Below are positions 42,590 to 50,653 of a stretch of DNA of 64,000 nucleotides, piece by piece. The stretch's first letter is position 1. Each line of letters opens with the position of its first letter. The notes beneath the pieces were generated by a model. The model did not search any database. It had not been told where the DNA came from and saw nothing but the letters and a program-made list of their open reading frames with translations. The position numbers were made by a program, and so were the translations under genes. Origin of the DNA: Clavibacter michiganensis subsp. tessellarius (GTDB lineage: Bacteria; Actinomycetota; Actinomycetes; Actinomycetales; Microbacteriaceae); the NCBI RefSeq assembly GCF_021922985.1, contig NZ_CP040788.1, forward strand, positions 2,852,001 to 2,916,000, read 5' to 3'.

Positions 42590-43426
42590 GTGGACCCCAC
42601 GTCGATCGCCCCCGTCCGAGCCGTGCTCGACGGACTGTCCCAGCTCGTCGTCGGCCTCGCCGACCTGATCCATCCCCTCGCCGGCGCCTCCGCGACCGGC
42701 GTGGCCGTCATCCTCCTGACCCTCGGCGTGCGGGCCGTGCTCGTGCCGGTCGGCGTGGCGCAGGTGCGCGCCGAGATCCAGCGCCGCCGCATCGCGCCCG
42801 CGCTCGCCGAGCTCCGTCGCCGGCACGCCGGGAAGCCCGAGCAGCTGGCCCGGGCGACGCAGGAGCTGTACGCCCGCGAGGGCGCCTCGCCGCTCGCCGG
42901 CTGCCTGCCGACGCTCGCGCAGGCGCCCGTGCTCGCGGCCGTCTACGCCCTGTTCGCGCACGCGCGGATCGGCGGCGAGGCGAACGCGCTGCTCGCCGCG
43001 CCCTCCGCGGGTATCCCGCTGGGGTCGAGCGCGCTGTCGGCGGCGGCGATGGGCGTCGCGCCGCTCGTCGTCTCCGTCGTCGTGCTCGGGCTGCTCGCGG
43101 TGGTGATCGAGGTCCGCCGTCGCGCCGACCTGCGCTTCCAGGGACCGCCCGCGCCCGTCGACCCGGCGGTCCCCGGCATGGCCGGCATGACCACGACGAT
43201 GCGGGTGCTGCCGTTCGTCACGGTCGTCTTCGCGGTTGTCGCCCCGCTCGCCGCGGCCCTGTACCTGCTGACGAGCGCCGCGTGGACGCTCGTCGAGCGC
43301 GCGGCGCTGCGGCGGCTCCTCGGTCGCGCGCCATCCCCGGGGGACGGCCGCCGCGTGATCCAGCCGGCCGGCCCGCGGCACCCGGTCTGCGAGGATCGGA
43401 GGACACCGAGCAGGGAGCCGCCATGA
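42590..43426 (+). CDS. YidC/Oxa1 family membrane protein insertase (paralogue)
   Basis: 278-residue insertase-like protein with four or five membrane spans. The family pattern appears as LGVRAVLVPVGVAQVRA, ELYAREGASPLAGCLPTLAQAPVLAAVYALF. It lacks the large periplasmic domain of Gram-negative YidC. It is not in the rpmH-rnpA-yidC neighbourhood, so it is probably a second copy. GTG 42590 follows AAGGAA. Its stop overlaps the AlaX-like gene by ATGA. Confidence 0.85.
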   Translation: MDPTSIAPVRAVLDGLSQLVVGLADLIHPLAGASATGVAVILLTLGVRAVLVPVGVAQVRAEIQRRRIAPALAELRRRHAGKPEQLARATQELYAREGASPLAGCLPTLAQAPVLAAVYALFAHARIGGEANALLAAPSAGIPLGSSALSAAAMGVAPLVVSVVVLGLLAVVIEVRRRADLRFQGPPAPVDPAVPGMAGMTTTMRVLPFVTVVFAVVAPLAAALYLLTSAAWTLVERAALRRLLGRAPSPGDGRRVIQPAGPRHPVCEDRRTPSREPP

Positions 43427-44331
43427 CCTCCACCTCCGCGGGCGCCGTCGCCCTGCCGCCCACGCGCGTGACCTACCCGGCGGGATCCGTCGCCTCCGCG
43501 GGCGAGGTGCTCCGCGTCGACGACCTCGCCGACGGCACGCGCGCCGTCGTGCTCGACGTCACCGCCTGCCACCCGGTCGACGCGGCCTGGCCCGACCAGC
43601 CCGCCGACCGCGCGGTCCTCCGCGTGCGCGGCGCCGGGATCGAGGTGCTCGACTGCGTCGTCGGCGCGGCGTCGACGGATCCCGCGGAGGCCGCGGCGCT
43701 GCACGTCGGCGGGGACGTCCCGGTCAAGAAGGGCGCCGAGGGCTGGTCGTTCGTCGCCGTCCACGTGGTGCCGGGCGACGCCGACGTCCGAGTGGGCGAC
43801 GCCGTCGAGGTCGCCGTGGATCCCGAGCACCGCCGGGCGTTGAGCGCCGGCCACACGGGCTGCCACCTCGCTTCCCTCGCCCTCGACCGCGCGCTGGCCG
43901 ACGCGTGGACCAAGGACGTGCCGACGGATGCGCTGGGCGCGCCCGGCTTCGACGCGCTCGCCATCGACACCTCGCGCATCGGCCCGTGGTCGTCCGTAGA
44001 CACGTACCGCCTCGGGAAGTCGCTGCGGAAGAAGGGGTTCGTGCCCGCGACGCTCGTCGAGCGCCTCGACGAGGTGCGCGCCCAGGTCGACGCCACGCTC
44101 GCCGCCTGGGTCGCGTCCGGCGCCCCGGCGCGGATCGAGCGCGAGGGCGACCTGCTCACCTCGCGCCGCTCCTGGGTGTGCGAGCTGCCGGACGGCACCG
44201 CGCGGATCCCGTGCGGCGGCACGCACCTCGACGGCCTCGACGCGCTCGCGTCCGTGACGGTCGAGCTGGAGGCGGAGGCGGCCGACGGAGCGGTCGTCGT
44301 GCGCATGCGCACGACCTGCGTCGCGGCCTGA
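43423..44331 (+). CDS. AlaX-like alanyl-tRNA editing protein
   Basis: 302-residue protein similar to the editing half of alanyl-tRNA synthetase. The zinc site is built from SAGHTGCHLA (HxxxH) and CGGTHLDGL. Such free proteins hydrolyse Ser- or Gly-tRNA-Ala mischarged products. Longer than minimal AlaX because of an N-terminal beta-barrel domain. ATG 43423 is in the stop of the YidC paralogue and has GGGAG upstream. Confidence 0.83.
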   Translation: MTSTSAGAVALPPTRVTYPAGSVASAGEVLRVDDLADGTRAVVLDVTACHPVDAAWPDQPADRAVLRVRGAGIEVLDCVVGAASTDPAEAAALHVGGDVPVKKGAEGWSFVAVHVVPGDADVRVGDAVEVAVDPEHRRALSAGHTGCHLASLALDRALADAWTKDVPTDALGAPGFDALAIDTSRIGPWSSVDTYRLGKSLRKKGFVPATLVERLDEVRAQVDATLAAWVASGAPARIEREGDLLTSRRSWVCELPDGTARIPCGGTHLDGLDALASVTVELEAEAADGAVVVRMRTTCVAA

Positions 44332-44384
44332 CGCGCCCGGGTCGGGGTGCTGCGGTATCCCCGCACCTCCCGTGTCGGGTACCG

Positions 44385-44390
44385 TTGACA
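44385..44390 (+). promoter_or_regulatory. Possible -35 TTGACA before the 44.5-kb gene
   Basis: Consensus TTGACA 67 bases before the GTG. The -10 is unclear (CGGCAT at 17 or CATCCT at 20 bases). Confidence 0.35.
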
Positions 44391-44456
44391 GGCGCCGTCC
44401 GGCCGACCGGCATCCTCGGTCCGGCGACGGCGCGGTGACGGAAAGCGGTATCGAAC

Positions 44457-44987
44457 GTGGCAGCATCCCCCGCGACGAAGTGCTCGGTCTGCGGCAAGGC
44501 CAACCCCGTCGGCATGGCCACGGGCAACATCCTCGACCACGGTCGCAACCACGAGCGCTGCCCGGGATCCGGCAAGCCGCCGGCCGTCTCGACCAAGCCC
44601 GTGTCGGCGGCCGCGAAGGCGGGCACCGCTCCGTCGCGCAAGCCCGCGAGCGAGGCCGCCAAGCGCGAGCCCAGCCGCAAGACCACCCCGGCCAAGGCCG
44701 CCGGCCCCACGCGCGGCGTCACCGTGCGCCGCGTCGAGGTCGACACCGAGCGCCTGCGCCTGCGCGAGGAGAAGCTCGAGCGGATCCGCATGCAGCGCGA
44801 GGAGGCGGCCCGCCGTCGCCTCGGCGACTACATCGTGCCGCTCGACGCCGACGGCCAGGAGGCCCCCGAGGCCGACATCACGCTGGAGAGCATGGACGAC
44901 GAGGCCGAGGCCTCGGTCGAGCCCGGCGCCTCCACCGAGACGGACGTCGCGCCCGCCGACGCCGCGGACGGCCGCCCCTCCGTCTAG
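44457..44987 (+). CDS. Hypothetical protein with N-terminal Cys motif and coiled coil
   Basis: 176 residues, function unknown. The N terminus has CSVCGKANPVGMATG and a later HERCPGSG, a possible one-metal zinc ribbon. Residues 40-85 are a Lys/Ala/Pro-rich basic linker, 88-125 a charged helix (VDTERLRLREEKLERIRMQR), and the rest is acidic. The basic linker and zinc motif suggest nucleic-acid binding. GTG start; weak ribosome site GGAAAG. Confidence 0.68.
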   Translation: MAASPATKCSVCGKANPVGMATGNILDHGRNHERCPGSGKPPAVSTKPVSAAAKAGTAPSRKPASEAAKREPSRKTTPAKAAGPTRGVTVRRVEVDTERLRLREEKLERIRMQREEAARRRLGDYIVPLDADGQEAPEADITLESMDDEAEASVEPGASTETDVAPADAADGRPSV

Positions 44988-45004
44988 CGCGTAGCGTGGC
45001 GCTC

Positions 45005-46039
45005 ATGACAGAGCAGTCCACGGAGCAGCCCACCACCCACCTCGGACGCACCGGCGTGGAGGTCTCGCGCCTCTGCCTCGGCACCATGATGTTCGGCGCC
45101 TGGGGCGAGACCGACCACGAGAAGTCGATCCGCGTGATCCACCGCGCCATCGACGCCGGCATCACCTTCATCGACACCGCCGACATCTACGCGTACGGCG
45201 AGTCGGAGGAGATCGTCGGCAAGGCCATCGCGCAGTCCGGCCGTCGCGACGACCTGATCCTCGCCACCAAGTTCTTCAACGGCATGAAGCCCGAGGCGAA
45301 CTTCCGCGGCGGCTCGCGCCGCTGGATCATGCGGGCCGTCGAGGACTCGCTGCGGCGCCTCGGCACCGACCACATCGACCTGTACCAGATGCACCGGCCG
45401 GACGAGCACACGGACATCGAGGAGACCCTCGGCGCCCTCACCGACCTCGTCACGCAGGGCAAGGTCCGCTACATCGGGTCGTCCACGTTCCAGCCGAGCC
45501 AGGTCGTCGAGGCCCAGTGGGTGGCGCGCGAGCGCGGCACCGCCCGGTTCGTCACCGAGCAGCCGCCGTACTCGCTCCTCACCCGCGGCGTCGAGGCCGA
45601 CCTCCTCCCCACCACCCAGCGCCACGGCATGGGCACGCTCGTCTGGAGCCCGCTCGCCGGCGGCTGGCTCTCCGGCAAGTACCGGAAGGGCCAGGACATC
45701 CCGAAGACGCACCGCAACGACCGCGACCCGTCCCGCTACGACCCGTCCGACCCGAAGTTCGCGGCGGCCGACCAGCTGGGCGCCCTCGCCGACGAGCTCG
45801 GCGTGCCGCTCGTGCACCTCGCGCTCGCGTTCGTGCTGCGGCACCCCGCGGTGTCCAGCGCGATCATCGGCCCGCGCACCATGGAGCAGCTGGAGTCGCA
45901 GCTCGACGCGGCGACCCTCGAGCTCGACGCCGCGACGCTCGACCGGATCGACGAGATCGTGCCGCCCGGGCAGAACGTGAACCCGGCCGACACCGGCTTC
46001 GCCAACTACTGGCTGGATCCCGCCAAGCGCCGCCGCTGA
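45005..46039 (+). CDS. Aldo/keto reductase
   Basis: NADPH-dependent (alpha/beta)8 oxidoreductase of 344 residues. Catalytic tetrad: Asp and Tyr in DTADIYAYGESEE, Lys in ATKFF and His in YQMHRPD. C-terminal NADP-binding segment AIIGPRTMEQLESQL. Closest to the YghZ/voltage-channel beta-subunit-like group. ATG seven bases after TAGCGT, leaderless. Confidence 0.92.
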   Translation: MTEQSTEQPTTHLGRTGVEVSRLCLGTMMFGAWGETDHEKSIRVIHRAIDAGITFIDTADIYAYGESEEIVGKAIAQSGRRDDLILATKFFNGMKPEANFRGGSRRWIMRAVEDSLRRLGTDHIDLYQMHRPDEHTDIEETLGALTDLVTQGKVRYIGSSTFQPSQVVEAQWVARERGTARFVTEQPPYSLLTRGVEADLLPTTQRHGMGTLVWSPLAGGWLSGKYRKGQDIPKTHRNDRDPSRYDPSDPKFAAADQLGALADELGVPLVHLALAFVLRHPAVSSAIIGPRTMEQLESQLDAATLELDAATLDRIDEIVPPGQNVNPADTGFANYWLDPAKRRR

Positions 46040-46125
46040 GCTGCATCGCGCGTCGGGTGCCGGCGGTCGATCCGCCGAGCGTCGGCCCCCGGCGTCCGTC
46101 GATCCCGCCCCCGTAGGGTCGATGC

Positions 46126-46896
46126 ATGAGCCGCCTCCCCCGCGAGCCCGTCTACGGGACCGCCGTGATCCTGGGCCGCGCGCTCTTCGGGTCCCTCCGC
46201 CTCCGCCTGGTCGCCGAGGGCCGCGAGAGCATCCCGGACACCGGCGGCGCGGTCATCGCGATGACCCACTTCGGCTACCTCGAGTTCGCGCTCGTCGAGT
46301 GGGCCATCTGGCTGCACAACCGCCGCCGGATCCGCTTCATGGCGAAGAAGGGCGCGTTCGACCAGCCCGGGGTCGGGTGGGTCCTGCGCCGGATGCACCA
46401 CATCAGCGTCGACATGGGCGCGGGCGCCGCCGCGTACGACGACGCCGTCCGGGCGCTGCGCGCCGGCGAGCTCGTCGGGGTGTTCCCCGAGGCGGGCGTC
46501 AGCGCGTCCTTCCGCGTGCGGGAGCTCAAGACCGGTGCCGCGCGCCTCGCCGCGGAGGCCGGGGTGCCGGTGATCCCCGTCGCCGTCTGGGGCGGGCACC
46601 GGCTGCTGACCAAGAACCGGCGCATCCGGCTGCGCGACCGCGTGGGCGTGCCCGTCCACGTGCGGGTGGGGGAGCCGATCCCCGTGGCGCCGGATGAGGA
46701 TCCGCGCGCGGTGACCGACGCCCTCCGCCTCCGGCTCCAGTCGCTGGTCGACGCCCTGCAGGACGCGTACCCGGTCGACGGCCGCGGCGCGTGGTGGCAG
46801 CCGCGGCACCGGGGCGGGACGGCGCCCACCCCGGCGGAGGCGGCGGCGGCGGACGCCGAGCGCGACGAGCGGCGGCGACGCGCCGAGGGGCGCTGA
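46126..46896 (+). CDS. PlsC-like 1-acylglycerol-3-phosphate acyltransferase
   Basis: 256-residue membrane-associated acyltransferase for phosphatidic acid or related lipids. The block I motif, normally HX4D, reads HFGYLE with Glu in place of Asp. Block III is present as VFPEAGVS (FPEG-like) and block IV as VIPVAVWGG. The last 35 residues are a polar, Ala/Arg/Glu-rich extension. ATG six bases after TAGGGT, leaderless. Ends before a strong hairpin at 46955. Confidence 0.85.
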   Translation: MSRLPREPVYGTAVILGRALFGSLRLRLVAEGRESIPDTGGAVIAMTHFGYLEFALVEWAIWLHNRRRIRFMAKKGAFDQPGVGWVLRRMHHISVDMGAGAAAYDDAVRALRAGELVGVFPEAGVSASFRVRELKTGAARLAAEAGVPVIPVAVWGGHRLLTKNRRIRLRDRVGVPVHVRVGEPIPVAPDEDPRAVTDALRLRLQSLVDALQDAYPVDGRGAWWQPRHRGGTAPTPAEAAAADAERDERRRRAEGR

Positions 46897-46954
46897 GCGG
46901 ACGCGGCGACCCGGCCGACGGAATGCGGCGGCGGCCGTCCCGACCGGGGAGATG

Positions 46955-46989
46955 AGACCGGCCCGGACCTTCGAGGGCCGGGCCGGTCT
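46955..46989. terminator. Strong hairpin after the plsC-like gene
   Basis: AGACCGGCCCGG (46955-46966) pairs with CCGGGCCGGTCT (46978-46989), 12 perfect pairs, 11-base loop. It can terminate the plsC-like transcript, or, read on the minus strand, an RNA coming from the panD side. Confidence 0.72.
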
Positions 46990-47194
46990 GCGCACGAGGA
47001 CGTCTGTTACCCGCAGACGAACCGGCTGGTGCGGTACCGCTCACCCGAAGAGCCGTACCGGATGCCTCCACGGTAGCCCGGCATCCTGGGATCACCCCTA
47101 CGTCGACGGGAATGTACCCCGGACTGGGGGTCCGCCCCTGTGTCCGTCGTTTGGGGGACCCGATACAGTACGTGGCCCGATCCGGGCGCCCGGG
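46990..47194 (-). ncRNA. Candidate structured RNA or long structured 3' region downstream of panD
   Basis: About 200 bases without a gene but with three hairpins in series on the minus strand. They are CGGTACGGCTC-TTCGGGT-GAGCGGTACCG (47032-47060, one mismatch), CGTCTG-CGGGTAA-CAGACG (47001-47019) and the strong hairpin at 46955-46989. GTCTGCG can pair alternatively with CGCAGAC next to the terminator. A TACATT box on the minus strand near 47115 could start it. I do not recognise a known RNA family. It may instead be the 3' end of the panD message. Confidence 0.35.
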
Positions 47195-47611
47195 TCAGAC
47201 CGGCTCGGCCAGCGGGGAGCGCTCGAGGCCCGGCGCGGGAGGGGCGGTGGGGTCCGCGTCCACCAGCCGGATGCGGTTCGCCGCGTCCACGTGCACGACG
47301 CGCGGCTCGAGGGCGCGCGCCTCGGCGGTGTCCATCTGGCCGTACGCGATGAGGATCACGACGTCCCCCACGTCCACGAGGTGGGCGGCCGCGCCGTTGA
47401 TGCCGAGCACGCCGCTGCCCCGCTCACCGGCGATCGTGTACGTGTCGAGCCGGGCGCCGTTGGTGACGTCGACGATGCTGACGCGCTCGCCCACGAGGAT
47501 GTCGGCGGCGTCGAGCAGGTCGCGGTCGACCGTGACGGAGCCCACGTAGTGCAGGTCGGCGTGCGTCACCGTGGCGCGGTGGATCTTCGCGGTCATCATG
47601 GTGCGCAGCAT
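47195..47611 (-). CDS. panD: Aspartate 1-decarboxylase
   Basis: Makes beta-alanine for pantothenate and CoA. The 138-residue proenzyme self-cleaves between Gly24 and Ser25 (HYVGSVTVD) to form the pyruvoyl cofactor. [16 protein letters not shown] is the usual N terminus. ATG 47611 has GAGGAG five bases upstream; the frame extends further but lacks support. It stands alone, without panB or panC here. Confidence 0.95.
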   Translation of the reverse strand: MLRTMMTAKIHRATVTHADLHYVGSVTVDRDLLDAADILVGERVSIVDVTNGARLDTYTIAGERGSGVLGINGAAAHLVDVGDVVILIAYGQMDTAEARALEPRVVHVDAANRIRLVDADPTAPPAPGLERSPLAEPV

Positions 47612-47837
47612 GCGTGCTCCTCGGCGGGCGGGTCCGTGCGCGCGGACGCGGAGCACGGTGATCGGGCGATCACGAGAGGCCAACGCGCGGCGGCCGGCGG
47701 ATGTTCCGGCGGGTGCCGGATCCGCGGCGCGCGAGGCCCCCGGGCGAGTGTACGAGACGCCGGCGGGCTATGCGCTCCCGCCCGGGCGGGCCACGCTGGG
47801 ACAGGGGACCCGACCCGCAGACCACACGGAGGCACCA

Positions 47838-48920
47838 GTGGCACGACGCGACACCGCCGGCACGATCGAGGACCGGCCCGACGAGGAGGACGCGCGCAAG
47901 CCCGACTCCCCGACGGAGATCGAGAAGCCGTCCTGGAAGTACGTGCTCCGCAAGACCATGCGCGAGTTCGGATCCGACCAGTGCACCGACATCGCGGCCT
48001 CGCTGACGTACTACGCGGTGCTGTCGCTGTTCCCCGCGCTCATCGCGATCATCTCGCTGCTCGGGGTGTTCGGGCAGGGGCAGCAGACCGTCGACGCCGT
48101 CACCGAGGTGATCCAGCCCATCGCGCCGGACGCCGTGAAGCTCCTCGCGCCCATCATCCAGGGCTTCGTCGACTCCCCGGCCGCCGGCTTCGCCCTCGTC
48201 TCCGGCATCGTGCTCGCCGTCTGGTCGGCCTCCGGCTACGTCGGCGCGTTCAGCCGGGCGATGAACCGCATCTACGAGATCCCCGAGGGCCGCCCGTTCC
48301 TCAAGCTCAAGCCCACGCAGCTGGCCGTCACGGTCGTCGGCATCGTGATCCTGCTGGTGTGCGCCCTCATCATCGCGATCTCCGGCCCCGTGACCGAGGC
48401 GATCGGCGCGGCGCTCGGCCTCGGCCCGACCGTGCAGATCGTGTGGTCGATCGCCAAGTGGCCGGTGCTCGCGTTCGCGATCGTGCTGCTCATCGCGATC
48501 CTCTACTACGCCACCCCCAACGCGAAGCAGCCGAAGTTCCGGTGGATGAGCATGGGCGCGGGCATCGCGCTCCTCGTCCTGGTCATCGCGAGCGTCGGCT
48601 TCGCGTTCTACGTCACGAACTTCTCCAGCTACGCGAAGAACTACGGCGCGCTCGCCGGCGTGGTCGTGTTCCTGCTCTGGCTCTGGATCGCGAACCTCGC
48701 GCTGCTGTTCGGCGCCGAGTTCGACGCCGAGCTCGAGCGGGGCCGCCAGCTCCAGGCCGGCATCGCGGCGGAGGAGACCCTCCAGCTGCCGCCGCGCGAC
48801 ACGAAGGTGAGCGACAAGAAGGCGGCGGCCGAGCGCGAGGACGTGAAGCGGGGCCGGGGCATCCGCGAGCGGCACGAGCGCGAGGAGCGCCTCGGGCGGG
48901 GCGAGGGCGACGACGCCTGA
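47838..48920 (+). CDS. YihY/BrkB family inner-membrane protein
   Basis: 360-residue membrane protein with six predicted spans between about residues 60 and 310. The family start DIAASLTYYAVLSLFPALIA and the central YEIPEGRPFLKLKPTQ and FLLWLWIANLALLFGAEFDAE segments are clear. Function of the family is not settled. N- and C-terminal tails are long, charged and cytosolic. GTG 47838 follows GGAGG by five bases. Divergent from panD. Confidence 0.9.
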   Translation: MARRDTAGTIEDRPDEEDARKPDSPTEIEKPSWKYVLRKTMREFGSDQCTDIAASLTYYAVLSLFPALIAIISLLGVFGQGQQTVDAVTEVIQPIAPDAVKLLAPIIQGFVDSPAAGFALVSGIVLAVWSASGYVGAFSRAMNRIYEIPEGRPFLKLKPTQLAVTVVGIVILLVCALIIAISGPVTEAIGAALGLGPTVQIVWSIAKWPVLAFAIVLLIAILYYATPNAKQPKFRWMSMGAGIALLVLVIASVGFAFYVTNFSSYAKNYGALAGVVVFLLWLWIANLALLFGAEFDAELERGRQLQAGIAAEETLQLPPRDTKVSDKKAAAEREDVKRGRGIRERHEREERLGRGEGDDA

Positions 48921-48938
48921 TCCGGATCCCCGTCCGCC

Positions 48939-48978
48939 CCGGAGGGCCCGCCCGTCGACCGACGCGCGGGCCCTCCGG
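48939..48978. terminator. Bidirectional terminator
   Basis: CCGGAGGGCCCGC (48939-48951) pairs with GCGGGCCCTCCGG (48966-48978), 13 perfect pairs, with CGTCG/CGACG in the loop. Between the convergent brkB-like and photolyase genes. Confidence 0.8.
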
Positions 48979-48980
48979 CG

Positions 48981-50507
48981 TCAGCGGTCCTTGACCTCGT
49001 CGTACGCGGCCAGCGCCCGGCGCCGCGACTCCTTGAGGTCGACGATGGGCGACGGGTAGGCCGCGAGGCCGCCGTCGGACTGGTCGTCGGCGTCGTCCTC
49101 GGCGCTCGCGACCAGGTCGCCCATCGCCTTCCACGGCTCGTGCACGACGTCCCGCGGCGCGTGCGCGAGCTCCGGCACGTACTGGCGGATGTACTCGCCC
49201 GACGGGTCGAACTTCTGGCCCTGCAGCACCGGGTTGAAGACGCGGAAGTAAGGCGCCGCGTCGGCCCCGGATCCCGCGACCCACTGCCAGCTCGCCGCGT
49301 TGTTGGCCGCGTCGGCGTCGACGAGCGTGTCCCAGAACCACTGCTCGCCGTGGCGCCAGTCGATCAGCAGGTTCTTGATGAGGAACGACGCGACGACCAT
49401 CCGCACGCGGTTGTGCAGGTGCCCGTCCTTCCAGAGCGCGCGCATGCCGGCGTCGACGAGCGGGACGCCCGTCTCGCCGCGCTGCCACGCGCCGAGGGTG
49501 TCGTCGCTCGGCTCGTCCCACGGGAAGGCGTCGAAGCGCGGCGCGAAGTTCCGGGTCGCGAGGTCGGGCTGGTGGTACAGCAGGTGGTAGCTGAACTCGC
49601 GCCAGCCGAGCTCGGAGAGGAACTTGGTGGCGTTCACCTCGTCGCCGCCGACCTTCTTGCCGCGCGTGCGCTGGATCCGGTGCCACACCTGGAACGGGCT
49701 CACCTCGCCCCAGCGCAGGTACGCGGAGAGCCGCGAGGTCGTCATCGCCGCGGGCTCGTCGCGCTGGGCGGCGTAGTCCTCGAGCTCGTGGTGCACGAAG
49801 TCCTCGAGGCGCTGCAGGCCGGCGGCCTCGCCGGGGTCGCACGCCTCGCGGAGGCCCGCCGCCCAGTCCGGCTCCGTCGGCAGCAGCTCCCAGTCGTCGA
49901 GGTCGTCCGAGCGGGGGGCCGTCCGCGGCGCGTCGAGCTCGTGCGGCGCGGGGAACGGCTTCCGCGGCTCCTCCCGCTCCTGCGCGGTCTTCCAGAACGG
50001 CGAGTAGACGCGGAACGGCTCGCCCTGCTTGTTGGCGACGGTCCACGGCTCCACGAGCAGCGATCCCTGGAAGCTGCGCACGTCGAGGCCGCGGTCGCCG
50101 AGGCGCCTCTTGATCGAGGTGTCGACGGCGATCTCCGCCCCGCCGTAGCGGCGGTTCCAGAGCACGGCGCCGGCGCCGACCTCCTCCACGACGTCGTCGA
50201 GGATCCCGGAGGCCGCCCCGCGCCGCAGCACAAGCGGCGAGCCGAGCTCCCGCAGCGACTCCCCGAGGCGCGACAGGCTCATGTGCAGCCACCACCGCGC
50301 GGCGCCGCCGAGCGGACGGATCCCGTCGCTCTCCTCGTCGAGCACGTACAGCACCACGATCGGCTCGCCGCGCTCGACGGCCGCGTGGAGGGCCGGGTTG
50401 TCGGCCACGCGCAGGTCGTCGCGGAGCCACACGACCGTCGGCCCGTGGGCCTCGGCGGCGCCCTCCCGGTCGGCGGATCCGCGGTCGGGGGCGTCGTCGT
50501 CGCTCAT
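48981..50507 (-). CDS. phrB: Deoxyribodipyrimidine photolyase
   Basis: Light-driven repair of cyclobutane pyrimidine dimers. 508 residues: N-terminal Rossmann-like antenna domain (VVWLRDDLRVADNPAL) and C-terminal FAD-binding helical domain with TSRLSAYLRWGEVSP, WREFSYHLL, NRVRMVVASFLIKNLLIDWRHGE (two runs) and DADAANNAASWQWVAG. All match class I CPD photolyases. ATG six bases after TAGGCT, leaderless. There is no LexA box here, unlike alkB. Confidence 0.93.
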   Translation of the reverse strand: MSDDDAPDRGSADREGAAEAHGPTVVWLRDDLRVADNPALHAAVERGEPIVVLYVLDEESDGIRPLGGAARWWLHMSLSRLGESLRELGSPLVLRRGAASGILDDVVEEVGAGAVLWNRRYGGAEIAVDTSIKRRLGDRGLDVRSFQGSLLVEPWTVANKQGEPFRVYSPFWKTAQEREEPRKPFPAPHELDAPRTAPRSDDLDDWELLPTEPDWAAGLREACDPGEAAGLQRLEDFVHHELEDYAAQRDEPAAMTTSRLSAYLRWGEVSPFQVWHRIQRTRGKKVGGDEVNATKFLSELGWREFSYHLLYHQPDLATRNFAPRFDAFPWDEPSDDTLGAWQRGETGVPLVDAGMRALWKDGHLHNRVRMVVASFLIKNLLIDWRHGEQWFWDTLVDADAANNAASWQWVAGSGADAAPYFRVFNPVLQGQKFDPSGEYIRQYVPELAHAPRDVVHEPWKAMGDLVASAEDDADDQSDGGLAAYPSPIVDLKESRRRALAAYDEVKDR

Positions 50508-50580
50508 GCGTCGAGCCTAGGACGGTGCCAGGGCGGCCGACCCGGCCGGCGTCGCTGCGCGGACGGAGCCGGGCGGCACG

Positions 50581-50586
50581 TAACAT
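50581..50586 (+). promoter_or_regulatory. -10 box for the GT2-like gene
   Basis: TAACAT followed by the short inverted repeat GCAC-ACGGCA-GTGC; the start codon is about 68 bases downstream, so this transcript has a leader. Confidence 0.4.
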
Positions 50587-50653
50587 TGCACACGGCAGTG
50601 CGCGTCCGTCCGGGTCCGACCGCCGACACGGATCCATCGTCGTGGAGAGGCCC

